In this document: positions 47,640 through 59,399 of the stretch, in pieces
Position numbering within the stretch: the stretch's first letter is position 1
Layout of the letters: each line of letters starts with the position of its first letter
From: Massospora cicadina
Lineage: Eukaryota; Entomophthoromycota; Entomophthoromycetes; Entomophthorales; Entomophthoraceae
DNA: 64,000 bases
Direction of reading: 5' to 3'
NCBI GenBank assembly: GCA_022478985.1
Contig: JAKSZP010007890.1
Span: 310,001-374,000, forward strand
The notes under the pieces: model-generated
The model's database searches: none
Told to the model about the DNA's origin: nothing
What the model saw: only the letters and a program-made list of their open reading frames with translations
Translations under genes and position numbers: made by a program

Positions 47640-49250
47640 GCATAATGTCTTACATGAACAACCTTTGGAAGTTGTGGATAGAATTAGAAACTTTTACCAA
47701 AAATGTGTTGAACTTGGCGTCACAAGATGATCTAGCTAATTTGGAAGAGCAAGTTATGAGAGCCAATGAGGAGATATAAAAAGTCGCCAAGGTCAACAAG
47801 AATATATATGGAAAGTTTACTCACTGAAACAGAAGGAGACAGAATTCATCAAAGAGTTATTATTCCATAAACTTTGAGAGAAGTCAATAGAGAACGCTTC
47901 CTCCAGATTCATGAGAATGTAGAGCAGATCCTAAAATGCTTACAAGAACTTAAAGATCACAAATGTGATTGTGTCCAGATGGAGGTGAATGAAGCTAACA
48001 ATGAGATGGACAAAAGTCTTTATGAGAAAGTAAAACTCCTGATAAATATGATTGGATCTTTCAATGCAATCTCAGAGATGAAACCCAAAACTACTTTTTA
48101 TTGTTAGTCAGGTTGCCAAGAAGAAATCTGCTGCCTCAGTACCAATGGAAGAATTTTATAATATGCTGAAGTTACCTATGTTTCAATGAGTTAGTATACA
48201 AAAGTTCTTCTGCCTATTTAGAATGATAATGCTCAGATATGTTGATTGGCAAAAAGTAGTAACCGTGATGAACTGCTTAGACCCCAATTTTCAAAATCTG
48301 ATGTTGCTCATCACAACGGAGATAATTGGATGTACAAAAATTCTAAAGAAGCAACTATGATTTTTTTTGGTAGTTCTGCATGGATGGCTAACCATAAAAA
48401 GGAGTTTTTTAAGAATTCATTTTTAAGAAGGAAGAAACATTGGCTGTTTTCACTAATCATTTTTCCTAGGAGTCACAAATCCTGTCTGGTGAAAAAGCTG
48501 TATTGGATTTGATGCTCTTATAGCAATGTAAAAGGCGCTTTTCCCAACAGAGATTTGTACTGCAGGATGGTTTTGGTGCTTGCAAACCAAACTTACACAT
48601 AACAGATGGTGGAGTATCTCAAGATGCTAGAAGCAACATTTGAAGCACTTAATCAAACCTTCAAAGTATTCCACCAGAACTCAGAATACAGTGAATTTTT
48701 CTGATCTAATAAGGAACAACAGAATTAAGTTGTAATTAGAAATAAGCCTTAAGGACTGAAACAAACGGATAAAAATCAAACCTAATACCACCAATGTGGA
48801 AAACTTGGGCATGTAGTCGCTCAAATTTGGCACAAGAAGCCTAAAGAGCAAGTTATTCTGGTGCAGGCTAGAGAGAAGGAAACTGGTCAAGATTTGGGAA
48901 AAGAGCCAGCAGTTTAGATATAGAACAAGCTAGCACTGTGATCAAACCTGTTCTCCCTGACATATTTAAAGAAAACCTTGATATTTCTAGTTTATTAATA
49001 GATGAAGACACACCTGATCCGCTTTACCAAGTGGCTAATTTGGACATAAATGCAATTACCCAAGCAAAGGTAAAGGGGATAGACCCCAAAATTTTAAAAG
49101 AAGTTGCTTGGCCATATTCTCATCATTTGCAGAAAAAAATCAGAAACGTCAAAAGCATGGAAGAATTACTTAAGATAAAACTTAATTATTTGAATTTTTC
49201 CCTATTAGCGCGGCTAAGAAATCCTTTCCTGATTTGTCCACGCAATTAAT
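47640..49250 (+). pseudogene. F element gag
   Basis: Frames in order: a coiled-coil-like part (47874-48107: VNRERFLQIHENVEQILKCL), capsid at 48246-48540 (EATMIFFGSSAWMANHKKEF, colinear with 60100-60200), a broken zinc knuckle near 48785 (HQCGKLGHV with the first Cys lost), then 48938-49249 (PVLPDIFKENLDISSLLIDE, KILKEVAWPYSHHL). Stops separate each block. Confidence 0.7.
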
Positions 49251-49349
49251 TTATATTTTAGTTTTTTAGTGAATACTGCCATGATATACTCAGTAAACTC
49301 TTTATTACATTACTCTGAGTGTATATATACAGACATTAAGTTCAATTGA

Positions 49350-49720
49350 GTAAGAGTATAGGTGATAATTGACATTGGTGCACCTATTAATGTTGTTTTA
49401 ACTAAGTTGGTAAGACAAATGAAGATTCTGCATATCTAGAACACCATAAAAATATGAAACCACCACCTCAGATACACAATATCATGTAGAGCATACAGTG
49501 CACTGCACTTTGGATTTAGATTTCTGATGGTATCAGCTCTGACCATAATATTGGAAAATCAAATTTTGATATCTTCATTAGAACGTAATTCCTGATAAGG
49601 TATAGTGTCAAATGTGATTCCAAGTAAATACCCTAACAATTTTAGGGGAATCCCCTCCCTTGATATATCAGCAGAAAGGAAAACTACGCTGATGCTTATT
49701 TATATAAATTCAATTTACAA
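49350..49720 (+). pseudogene. F element protease remnant
   Basis: IDIGAPINVVLTKLV can be read at about 49372, matching the D(T/S)GAPVN box with Ile for Thr. A second block near 49560 resembles the FDI...LRKYGVKCDF segment of the neighbouring copy at 61330. Heavily broken. Confidence 0.6.
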
Positions 49721-50035
49721 TGATATTTTAATTCCCATTCAATATAAGTTGGTTGGAAAAAATTAGTTAATGGCAATTCAGATTCTCAAAAACCATGGGA
49801 TACCGTTGAGGATGAAAATTCTGAATACTATTCTACTGGGAATGCAAATAATAGTCAACACAGGATTAATGCTAGAAATATTAGAACAATTATATGGAAA
49901 AGTCATCACCCCATGGAATAAATTGAGACTGGAGCCTTGGGTAGCGCTGGAGTTTATAATGTCAGGTCATGATTAATTATGAGTACTACTGGCGAATCTG
50001 AGATAAAGCTGATAAAAATAATGGACCCAAGTTAT

Positions 50036-50086
50036 CTTTTTAGCACTAGGTGGTCCCAACCTAAAGGGGGTTACACCGATCTAGGA
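50036..50086 (-). mobile_element. 51-bp insertion: 3' end of the H-family non-LTR element
   Basis: Between 12-bp copies of GACCCAAGTTAT (50024-50035, 50087-50098). On the minus strand it ends TTAGGTTGGGACCACC then TAGTGCTAAAAAAG. Inserted between protease and RT of the F element. Confidence 0.85.
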
Positions 50087-50319
50087 GACCCAAGTTATTG
50101 CGTTTGTACATTTAATCCTGATGGCTGAAATCAAAGAGCTTCATTTTTTATAAAGCTTTTAGAGATGAGATTACCAGCGGATGCTTTTGAAAGCAATAAT
50201 ATACTGGCCATTGAGAACAACTGTCTGAGTTATCAGAACACTAGAAAGAAAAAGTATTACAATTTTTAAGAAATATTGGGTGATACATGCCCAGGATGAT
50301 CATGACCTTATATGCGCTA

Positions 50320-51110
50320 AAATGTGATCCATAAGGTTGACACTAGAGAATATCCGCTAATACAAATGAGGACTGTTCACCAGTCCAAGGCTGCTGAAGC
50401 AGTTGTCAGTGAAGAAATCAGTATATTGATTGTTCATGGTCTCCTCATACCATTGCTGAGTTCATGGGCGAGCCCAATCCTTATTGTGAAAGAAGGATGG
50501 ATTTAGTTGAGTAGTGATTGATTTTCACCAATTGAATAAGTCACAAGAAGGATTCATATCTTCTGCCAAGGATAGATGATTTTCTCAAATGCCTAGTGGA
50601 AGCAAGTTCTTTTTAGTTATGTATTTGATCTCAGTGATATTAGAGATAAAATTGCCAAAAGAAGATTAAGAGAATTGTGCAATAATCAACACACATAAGA
50701 TTTATATTATAATGCGCTGATGAGTTTGTTTCAGGGATTATGTAATACACTGGCAACTTTCTAGAGAGTGATATATTCTATCTTTAGTGACATGAAGTTG
50801 TCTTGAATTTTGGTGTACTTGAATGACATCAACTTTTTCAGTAGGACATTCAACAATCACCTGGAACACTGGGAGGAAGTGTTTAAATACCTAGTGATGG
50901 CAAATTTGAAGATCACGCTAAGGAAATTCAATTTTTTAAGAAATAGCTTGAATATTTGGGGTTTGTGATAATCTCTGGAAGATTACAACTGCAGCTGCAG
51001 AAGACAATGGCCATTGAATGGATGTCAATCTGAGGAGCATTTGGGACATACAAGTCTTTCTAGGGATGGTCAGCTACCATCACCTACTATCAAGAATTTT
51101 GTTAGAATTG
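50320..51110 (+). pseudogene. F element reverse transcriptase
   Basis: Finger region open at 50324-50506 (KVDTREYPLIQMRTVHQ, SWASPILIVK). Later boxes are visible only between stops: KIKLPKED near 50650, MTS for LDD near 50825, and IQVFLGMV at about 51045. Order normal for Ty3. Confidence 0.75.
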
Positions 51111-51229
51111 CCAAACTACTATTTCACCCGTTGAATGATCTGAAAAAAGGATAGATAGGAATGAGGAGGACTAAGAAGCATTTGATGAGCTAAGAAGACA
51201 TCTGATGTCTAGACCTGTTCCAAAATACC

Positions 51230-51480
51230 CAAAATTTTATTTGGGAGTTTATAATTCAGACTGATGCCTCATTAGAAGCGATTGGCGCCATTTTAAGTCA
51301 AGTAGACAACGACAGGAAAGAGAATATGGTGGCGTATGTGAGTAGGGCATTGACGCCAGCAGAAAGGGACTGCACCTTGACAAAGTAATAGTGACTCATG
51401 GTAATATATGCCTGCAAACTATTTTGAGTGTATATTCATGGGGCACATATAAAAATTTGTGCCCAACTGCTCATTTATAC
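51230..51480 (+). pseudogene. F element RNase H
   Basis: IIQTDASLEAIGAILSQVDN at about 51255 keeps the catalytic Asp. VAYVSRALTPAERDCTLTK follows, then a stop where ERECL should be. In the C1 copy the same Asp is Asn. Confidence 0.8.
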
Positions 51481-51907
51481 GCTGGTTATATTATCTCAAA
51501 GAACCAGAGGGGCGACTGGTTAGATGAGCTTTGAAACTTCAAGTCTACAATTTCAAGATTATACAATGAGAAGGAGCAGCACATCAGAATGCTACTGAAT
51601 TATGAAGACTACCTGCCATTCAAGCCATTTACCAGAAAGCAGATGAATTTTTTAACTGGATGATTAAATAGAATCTCAGAGATGAATCTCAGGGTTAGAC
51701 CGTTCTGAAAAAAATAAGGAAAATATTGAAATAAAGAATGGACAGCTCTATAACTAATTTTGACAAAAAATGGTACTTATTTTCTAAACTTTCAGAACGT
51801 TAGAATTCATTTAAGCCCAAAACTCTCTTTCTGCTTGGCATAACTTTCTGAGAAAATTACATGAATAGATAAAGCTAATCCTAATCGCCCATTGTAGTTT
51901 CAATCTG

Positions 51908-53640
51908 ATGTCCTCAGATTCTCCGCCAACTGCTCCAGTGTGGGTCAGTGGCGAAACTCCTCCCGCCTTTTCTCATCTGGCAGGAAAACGCGCTCAGACT
52001 GGCACACCCAGTTATTCCAAACTCATGGGACAATTTGTTCCTCCCAAGAATCTCGACGCCCACCTTGCTTGTACCCAAGTGGTACTTCACTGCCCCCTGG
52101 TGCTCCCCTGGAGCAACATGCACTATGGCCTAAGGGTCAAAAATGGGAAACTCTACCCATACCATGACCAAGCCATTATTGAAATGGCACAGGCGGTGAT
52201 GACACCTGCTGGATTCATAGATTTCTGCCCCTATAAGGGGTACTTTGACCTCAGCTTCACCTGTGAAGCCAACGCTGCCACTGCAGCAACTGTGCCCCTG
52301 GTATTCCAGGGCACCCCTCTTCCCACAATTTGGACCCAACTCCCAGTGGACACCATTTTGGTGGTCCAGTTTTCTGGTTTGCCCACCTACCTTCCCCCTG
52401 AGGTGCTCCATCAGGAGCTGATGGACGGTTTGGCAGCCTATGGCTCCAACCCCATTTCACAATTTATGGTCCCAAATGACGCCACACGACTCCCTGGGCC
52501 TCAGGCATATGCCACAATCAGCCCTGAATTTAGTAAAATTTCCATGTCAATTCCCCCTCGCACCATTATTCCTTCAGCGCCTGACCATCCATTTTGGGCC
52601 CATGTTAAGGGTGGGCGGACGATCTGTCTGTCATGTTTCGAGTTGGACCACATAAAATGCAAGTACCCATCCTTAGCCACTTTCAATGGATCAGATGACT
52701 CATCCGCTGACCTCCAATCTGCTGCCCACCCCATACAAGTTCCATTATGGGCACAATTCTACCTCGCCCTCAACCAAAACTGGAAGCTGCAGCTGCACCT
52801 GCAGCCACCAATCAGCCTCCTCACCCCAATGCCACACATGATTTCTCCAATCAAGCATTGGATTGGATCCCAGTTCGATCCCAGGATTCCTCCAACAAAT
52901 CAATCAAACCTCAACTGTACATCATTTCCCCAAATTAATTCAACCAAAACCCATGGGAGTTATTAAATGAAATTAGTGAATCAGGTAAGCTCATTGAAGA
53001 ACCATCTCTGCAAATTGAGAGGTTCATTAATGCAGAATGGGACGCCAAATATCCCCCTCAACTATATACCCCACAGCCAGATGCTGAATCATTTTGCAGT
53101 GATCACTAGCTTGCAGTCAAAGCAGCTTCAACACCAGATTGTTATCCTCTTTGTAAAGCTGTCACCAAATCAGTGGCGATGCTCACAGAGGAATTCCACT
53201 TCCTTTACCCCAAAAGTCTTACTCAAAAGAGTAAAATCACAGTGAAACAGCTACAAAAAAATGTTAACAATGCTATCTAGTATGTGGCAACTATAGCATG
53301 GAACCCAAAAGCCTAAATATCCTGAACCAACATCGCCACGTTAATTAAACTCCCAGACGCCCACATTAAAGCTGAAAAAGCTTTAGCCAAATATATAAGT
53401 GCCATTTTCAAAGCTGGCAATTTACATGAAATATCAATTATTAGCGATATTGAACCACATGCCGCAGATGCCCCAACACCCTTACTGTCTGCCTTGACAC
53501 GTACTAACTATGGGAGGAAGAAGCTTCCGCCAAAGATGATCCCCCCAATCTACCTCCCCTTCTGCCATGGAGGGATAAGCAGTTTCCGCTGCCCACCTGG
53601 TTGGTTGAAATTTTTTTGAAGTGTTTCACTTAATCCGCTC
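51908..53640 (+). pseudogene. G copy 1 gag-like (LINE ORF1-like) protein
   Basis: Frame one is open for 352 codons (51908-52966), but only about the first 276 belong: at 52733-52750 the coding signal shifts frame. N-terminal 140 residues unknown; residues 145-222 look like an RNA-recognition fold (TILVVQFSGLPTYLPPEVL, QAYATISPE); Cys240-x2-Cys243-x4-His248-x2-Cys251 is a shortened zinc knuckle (usual spacing His-x4-Cys). In the second frame follow ILPRPQPKLEAAAAPAATNQ, an acidic-helical part, LCKAVTKSVAML and APTPLLSAL, with about six stops. The whole would be roughly 550 residues. RRM plus zinc knuckle is typical of ORF1 proteins of fungal and plant LINEs. No RT frame follows. Confidence 0.75.
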
Positions 53641-53674
53641 ATTTGGGCATTTTGTCTCGACCAATTAGTTACGT

Positions 53675-53721
53675 TAGTTTTATAGTTTTAGTTTTAGTTT
53701 TAGTTTTAGTTTTAGTTTTGG
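53675..53721 (+). repeat. TTTTAG tandem repeat
   Basis: About seven to eight perfect or near-perfect hexamers in the G copy 1 3' UTR. Copy 2 has ATTT units at the same position (40638-40654, plus strand AAAT), so the site is a variable microsatellite of the family. Confidence 0.9.
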
Positions 53722-53776
53722 TAATGTCTTTCCCCTGCTCAGCTTACCTCGAACAAATATAGAACTCATTTAAGCC

Positions 53777-54800
53777 ACACACAAAGTCCTAGGGCATGGT
53801 GGCCTAAGAAAAACAATGGAACATCTATGCCAGTATTATTACTGGGAATCAAATAATTATGACGTAGTGGATTATCTAGCCTGTTGCGTGGAATGTCAAC
53901 TCCACAAGCAGCATAAGAATGTGACAGGATACCAGCCAGCACGCCCTTGGGTACATTTGGCACACTGTGTAGTTAGATGTGATGGGACCCTTGAGTGATA
54001 GTACTGGTAGAGTAAAGTACATTATAGTTGCGAGAGACCATTTGACCAGATGGGTCAAGGCAAAGGCCTTTAGAAGAGTAGATGCTACTAGCACAGCGTG
54101 ATTCAACTGGACCAAGTAGTGTACTGGCATGGATGCCTATAAGTATTACTAAGTGATAACAGAACCAACTTTTGACCTACATTATCCCAAGATTGAGTGT
54201 ATTAATGGGAATCAAAGGTTTGGTGTCTAATCCCTACCATCCAGTAATGAATGGAATGGTATAAAGAGTCAATGTAACTCTGGCCACAACGCTCTAGAAA
54301 AGTGTTGGTGGGTTGACCTCTAATCAGGGATCTTATCTGAGATCAGTTACCTTAACATACAATATCAGTTATCATATGGTGACAAGGAAAATCTATTCAA
54401 ATTTTTATATGGACAAAGAGCTTCATTACCGCCAATTTTATATTCAGCAGTGGAAACAGCTTTGGGTATGAGCGCAGAGCAATACCTAACATGACTGGCA
54501 AGTATTATGATTAAATCGCAATCACAAGCATTTAATACGATGTTGAAGAGAAGAATTAGAGCAATAATGATAGATGATAAGAATTGACCATCACTGAAAG
54601 AGTACCATGTGGGAGATATGATAACCTATTGTGATACTAGTGGATTTTGGAAGAAGAAACAAGTTATCCGCCCTATAAACAGGTTTATTTGAGTTATTGC
54701 CAAGACTGTGACAGATTCATATGCTAAAAAAATTGCTGATGTTCATATAATGAGCTGGGTTCATATCAAATATTTAAGTTATTGGATCTTGTGGACACTA
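53777..54800 (+). pseudogene. F element integrase
   Basis: Continues the F pol after G copy 1. HKVLGHGGLRKTMEH and CCVECQLHK give an intact-looking HHCC zinc region (from about 53778). After a frameshift near 53970 comes LDVMGPL (first Asp) and YIIVARDHLTRW. The second Asp block (LSDNRTNF) is near 54155, the PYHPVMNGMV block near 54233 has Val where the catalytic Glu should be. Stops are frequent. Confidence 0.8.
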
Positions 54801-54839
54801 TATTTGCAATTATTGTGGGAACGCTGAACTACTAACAAT

Positions 54840-54990
54840 AGGTTAAGTTCACAGCGAGCTGGTTAAGTCTCAAGGAGGACTGCTATAGCATAATAGCTTG
54901 TTAATTCCTAAAAAGGACCTCAGAACCAGAGCATTGGAAAAAAGATAGACCTCTGAACTTAATTAGTAAGTTTGAGTTCCATTGTAAAAA
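54840..54990 (+). repeat. degenerate GGACCTCTGAACC-type units in F
   Basis: Two to three imperfect units (GGACCTCAGAACCAGAG, GACCTCTGAACTTAATTAG) after the integrase, the same position as in C1. Confidence 0.6.
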
Positions 54991-55589
54991 GTGAAAATAA
55001 GTATACAAAAAAATAATAATATAAGAAAAAAACATAGAGAAAAATTATATAAAAGATAAAAAAGTAAGAGATAGATAAAATATTGGGTTTTATTAAACTA
55101 GGACAAAAGTATCTAGTGGTGTTCCCAAATAACGTTGGATGGACAGCTCAGGTAGTACTAGATCCACCATGAAGAGGCCCAATGAGAAAAGAGAGTGAGA
55201 AAATCCGCGATGATCAAAAATAAAGAGCCCAGATTGGGGGAGTACATGAACCAAGGAACAGTCAAAGCTGGCTGAGAATATTTTCTAAATGGTGTGGGGT
55301 CATAACACTAAACTGGGATATACATTTTTTCAGAAATATCAGCGAAAATGAATAGAATAGTCCTGGTATGACATGGGGCCTTAGAATTACGCACTAAGGA
55401 TGTAACAGCAAGAAGAACATGAAGAGGAAACGCGTTAATGAAAAGAACCATAAAGAGATTCATCATGCAAGGAAAAAGATGAACTATGAAAATAAATTTA
55501 AACCATTTTGGCAGACTCAGGCTGGTACTGAAGAAGTGTCTTTCTCTGAAAATCTATCATCACTAGATAATCTGGTCAAGTGGGTGATG

Positions 55590-56678
55590 TGATGGGATCA
55601 TAGTATAAGCACATCATCTAGCTTAATCAATTATAGCACCATCTGCCTGCCCACTAGGGGTTAGACCCTCTAGTGTATGTGGGAGTTATTGTTGTATCTG
55701 ATACCTATTGTTCATTAAATTATCTTTAATGAATATTAACTAATCTGCTGGGATTTAATTCTGCCAGATTTCTAATGTTTTTGGGGATTATCTCTGACAA
55801 TAAACAATTTTACAAGTATTGATTTAATTATTGTAATTTAATTATCTTTTAGGAGTCAATCTAAGTTTGTCATCGATCAACTAAGGGATTTACTTGTTGC
55901 TGGGCAGTTGAAAACGCTTCTATGCAACTTGAGAGTCAACCTTGTAGCTAGCGCGACCTGCTGTTTATGAGTAAAAGGTTTTATTACCTAAGCAGGTTAC
56001 TAGCCTTACAAAGGGTAATATATAGGAGTTGAGAAAAGGCGTTGGGACATTTTCTTTAATTCAACCCAGAAGAGGTCACTTTCAGTAAGCGGCAGAATTT
56101 GACTAAACATATGAGAAAGGTCATCATTGGGTGCGACTTTGGCAGGTTAATCCATCATTAACGGCTGCCATCTCCAAATGGGCACTAATGGAAGAGTTGG
56201 AAGCTGGTTTTCCCTATAAATTTCCTTAATTTTTATCAAAAAAGGATATTTTATAAATTTTAAAGCTTAATAATAATTAAGACGTCATACATTTGGTATA
56301 CATTTTACTCTTGGGATAAGAGTTGAAGGATAAAATACATTTGTCTATCTATTGCTATCAAGTTCTCTGCGGGCACCTGCGTCAAGAGAGGAAAATAAAA
56401 CCTCTGAACCTAATAGTAGGTTAAGTTTCACCAGAAGGAAGAGTCAGAGGGAAAGGATCCTTTTTTTACAGAAATACCCTCAAGGATCAGAAGGAAATTA
56501 TCTTACCAGTCTAGCGTTGAAGAAAATACCCAACTTGGTTATGAGAAGCTCAACTAGGGTGATAGTCTTCATACAATTGCCAAACTATTTGTATATCCTT
56601 AATTTAATACAACGCACACATCAGAACCTGTTCAGTAGACTTGAGAGCTCAAGCGAGCAACAACTCTGAAAGTTTACA
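55590..56678 (+). repeat. LTR F2
   Basis: About 1089 bp. Preceded by the purine tract AAGTGGGTGATG and followed by TTTTGTACTCATTATCAAAGG, a primer-binding-site variant. So it is the 3' LTR of the element on its left and the 5' LTR of the one on its right. Confidence 0.8.
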
Positions 56679-57297
56679 TTTTGTACTCATTATCAAAGGT
56701 AGTTTATTAGACATCTCTCAGAAGTTTACAACATCCTTATTCTAAATGGGATTGGTCACTATGGGATCAGAAGCTTGTTGGGAGTCAGGATCAACAAGAT
56801 AAATTCCCTGCAAATGAACAACTGAGACAGAGTTTTTAAGCTTTAGTATATGAATTTCAGCGTTAAAGCTAGGATTTGGCGGTGAAAATGCTATTAGACA
56901 GTCTAGATGAGATAATGGAGCAAGTTTCAGACAAGGAAGGGAAAGAATATTTTATATTCTTAGGGAGGCACTAGTAAATTCATGGACCTGTAGAGAAGGG
57001 CCATTTTTAACAGTTCAAGAGATTATATTCATGAGCCTTTTTTTGGAACAGGAGAAATGGGCAATGGTGAGGTCTCATTGATTTAGATGAACAAAGGAGT
57101 TATAATCCCCAAAGGTAGCAGGATTAAATTCGCAGGTCTTGGTAAAAACTTCCTAAGCGGTAAGAGATTCAGGAGTGTTCTATTATTCTCAATTGAGGCA
57201 AGTAACAACTAGTGAGCTCCTTCAGAGATCTCAGGAAGAAAAAGTTTGAAGATAAGGACATCAACTAACTCCATACCTTAGGACTTATAAAGTGCCT
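56679..57297 (+). pseudogene. F-family interior, mostly deleted
   Basis: Only 619 bp separate F2 from F3. A fragment KMLLDSLDEIMEQVSDKEGK (about 56888) suggests the gag coiled-coil part. No pol domain is left. Confidence 0.5.
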
Positions 57298-59347
57298 TGT
57301 TGGGACTTTGTAATGCCCACACCATCCAGTTTTGATAGATAATGAGTACATGCCTGTTTGATCCGCAAGAGTTTCTTTGTAACATATAGATTTATAGCAG
57401 ATGAAAAAGTTATCACTGTTTCATAATCAACGTTTGAGTTTGTTTCCCTATAAAATATTAATCTATTTATAGAAATATTTTGGCGTATTAGTGTTCCATC
57501 AAAGGATGATCCCCACAATGTTTGTAGGAGTTTAATTGTTGGTTTTATCAACAGTTAAACTTTTTTATGCAGATCAATTAGGGTTTGTCACCAACTGATT
57601 AGGTTGTTACTGGAGTTACTAAAGTGTTGGCAACGTCTTTTATAAAAGTAATTTGCGGGTTAGCCTGAGTTATGCAACCAGCTATTAATGGTTAAAGGGC
57701 CCCGTTACTTATGCAGATTGCTAGCTTATAAAGGGCAGTCCACTGGTGATGAATAAAGGCTTTGAGAACACTATTTTAGAAACCAAATCCAGAAGGATTT
57801 TTAATTAGTCAGCGGCAGAAACCAACTAGAGGATGAATGTTCATCGCTTTAGCTGACTCCTTATGGTTAAATTTATTAGTGATGGATGACGTTTCAGGAG
57901 CCAACGGAGGAGTTGAGCGCCAAATTTTTTATTTGAACCCCTTTTTTATTATAATAAAGACAGACTTTTAGAGTTTAACAAACATATAGATAGCACATTA
58001 TAATAATGCTCTCTTCTGAAAAAGTTGGAGGTATATGTTATTTTGTTTATATTTTCTCTCAAAATCAAATACTCTTGCATAAGAATCATAAGTATAGTTT
58101 CCCTTGTTCAGATTGTGTTCCAGTAATTGTAAGGCTTTCCACAAAGGGCAAGAAGCTATGTGGTATCTACACCCCTTTTCAGTAGAAAAGGCCAACTATG
58201 ATTTTAAGGAAAATCTCATACTTGCTCCCTCTTCAATCCCTCCACTACTTAGTACTTGGTATGTTGAAAAGCTAAGCTTCTGTGTAGATAAATCCTTCAA
58301 CTATACTAAAACGTCAAAAGTACTTTAGGTAAGTCCCCCAATACCGCTTTATATTTTTATAAAACTTTAAAATATTGCAAAAATTCTGATGCCTTTTGTT
58401 TTATGATGTCCTAGAAACAATAATTTGGTTTTGTCAAGGAATACAGAAAATTCTGACCCTGATTTTACCCTCCCATTATTATTTCCTCAATATCCCTTTC
58501 TGATGGTTTTAGAAATTTGCTGCTGATTAAGCAATAGACCTCTAAAGATGGAGAACGCCTTAATAAAATAAATTTTTTAAAATTTTCTAGAGAAGTCAAA
58601 CTGGGGAGAAGCAATGATGATATGCCCCATCGCCTCCCCAACCTCAATCATCACGTCAACTTGCAAATTGGCTCTCTTCCTATTTGAAGTTCCAAAAGAA
58701 TTTGAAAATTGACCTTCTCCCCCAAATGCTAACCTTGGAACCTGCAGCTGTAGAAGATGTTAACCTAAGAGCTGCAGAACCCAAGAACAGAGCTTTAAAC
58801 TGTAATACTCATTTCCTTATATATAGACCAGTACCCTTACAAGTAAGGGCACTAGCCTATTTTATTCTTTAGGTTTCATTTATTTTAAATAAGATCTTCA
58901 CCTACCAATCTTTGAAGTTTTTGCCATTTTCTAGATAGCATTTAGTGCAGCATGGAGCACATCATGACTAACATGATCCCGCTGAAATGGTTGAGCCCCA
59001 GTCAGATAGAAGGTTGTGGGCCCACACTGACAGCAATTGCTTGGTTCTTCTGGTGGCTGATTGGAACCTGCCAGTTTGGACCCAGAGAAAACTTGGGCTT
59101 CCCCAAGCCTTAAAGTACTCTTGTGTAATAACTGTAAGGATAGTTTCCCTTATTCAGAAGTACCACCAAGTTACCATAAGGAAGAGCGTCATATCCTGGT
59201 TAAAAGTGAACATATAGCAAGTTAAGATCATTGGCTCTGAAGATAAACTAGATATTTTTTCATACTTTATTACTTTGCCCTTTAAACTTTGTTCAAGAAT
59301 AACTCAAGAACACTTTAGATTTGTGCAGTAAACTTAAAATTTTTACA
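57298..59347 (+). repeat. LTR F3, interrupted
   Basis: Starts TGTTGGGACTTTG, ends TTTTTACA, followed by TTTGGTGCTCACTGTAGGG, the best primer binding site of the family. The first 670 bp and last 110 bp match F1/F2. The middle, about 58000-59230, has no counterpart there. Confidence 0.7.
58000..59230. mobile_element. unidentified 1.2-kb insertion inside LTR F3
   Basis: Not present in F1 or F2. Segments 58070-58135 and 59108-59175 resemble each other in direct orientation (TACTCTTG, then ATAGTTTCCCTT and TTCAGA), which might be short terminal repeats. Reading frames at 58684-58872 and 58987-59217 are not recognised. Edges approximate. Confidence 0.4.
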
Positions 59348-59399
59348 TTTGGTGCTCACTGTAGGGATATTTGAGTTTTTAGGTTTTATAGCACGTTAG

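Larger units (their letters stand above)
51818..53760 (+). mobile_element. G copy 1: gag-only non-LTR retroelement, full length
   Basis: 1943 bp inserted in the F element between RNase H and integrase. Flanks TAGAATTCATTTAAGCC (51801-51817) and TAGAACTCATTTAAGCC (53760-53776) differ at one base; the shared leading T makes the exact edge ambiguous by one base. It has a 90-bp 5' UTR, one gag-like gene, a 3' UTR with about eight TTTTAG units (53680-53718) and a tail ending CTTACCTCGAACAAAT. No endonuclease or RT lies within. Composition is GC-richer than the host element. Long target duplication without LTRs or inverted repeats points to target-primed reverse transcription. Confidence 0.88.

Noticed and set aside
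51914..52734. Minus-strand ORFs in G copy 1
   Set aside because: Opposite a well-supported plus-strand frame with domain structure; no motif.
52967..53245. Separate second gene in G copy 1
   Set aside because: The true coding signal there is in another frame and continues the gag-like protein after a frameshift at about 52740.
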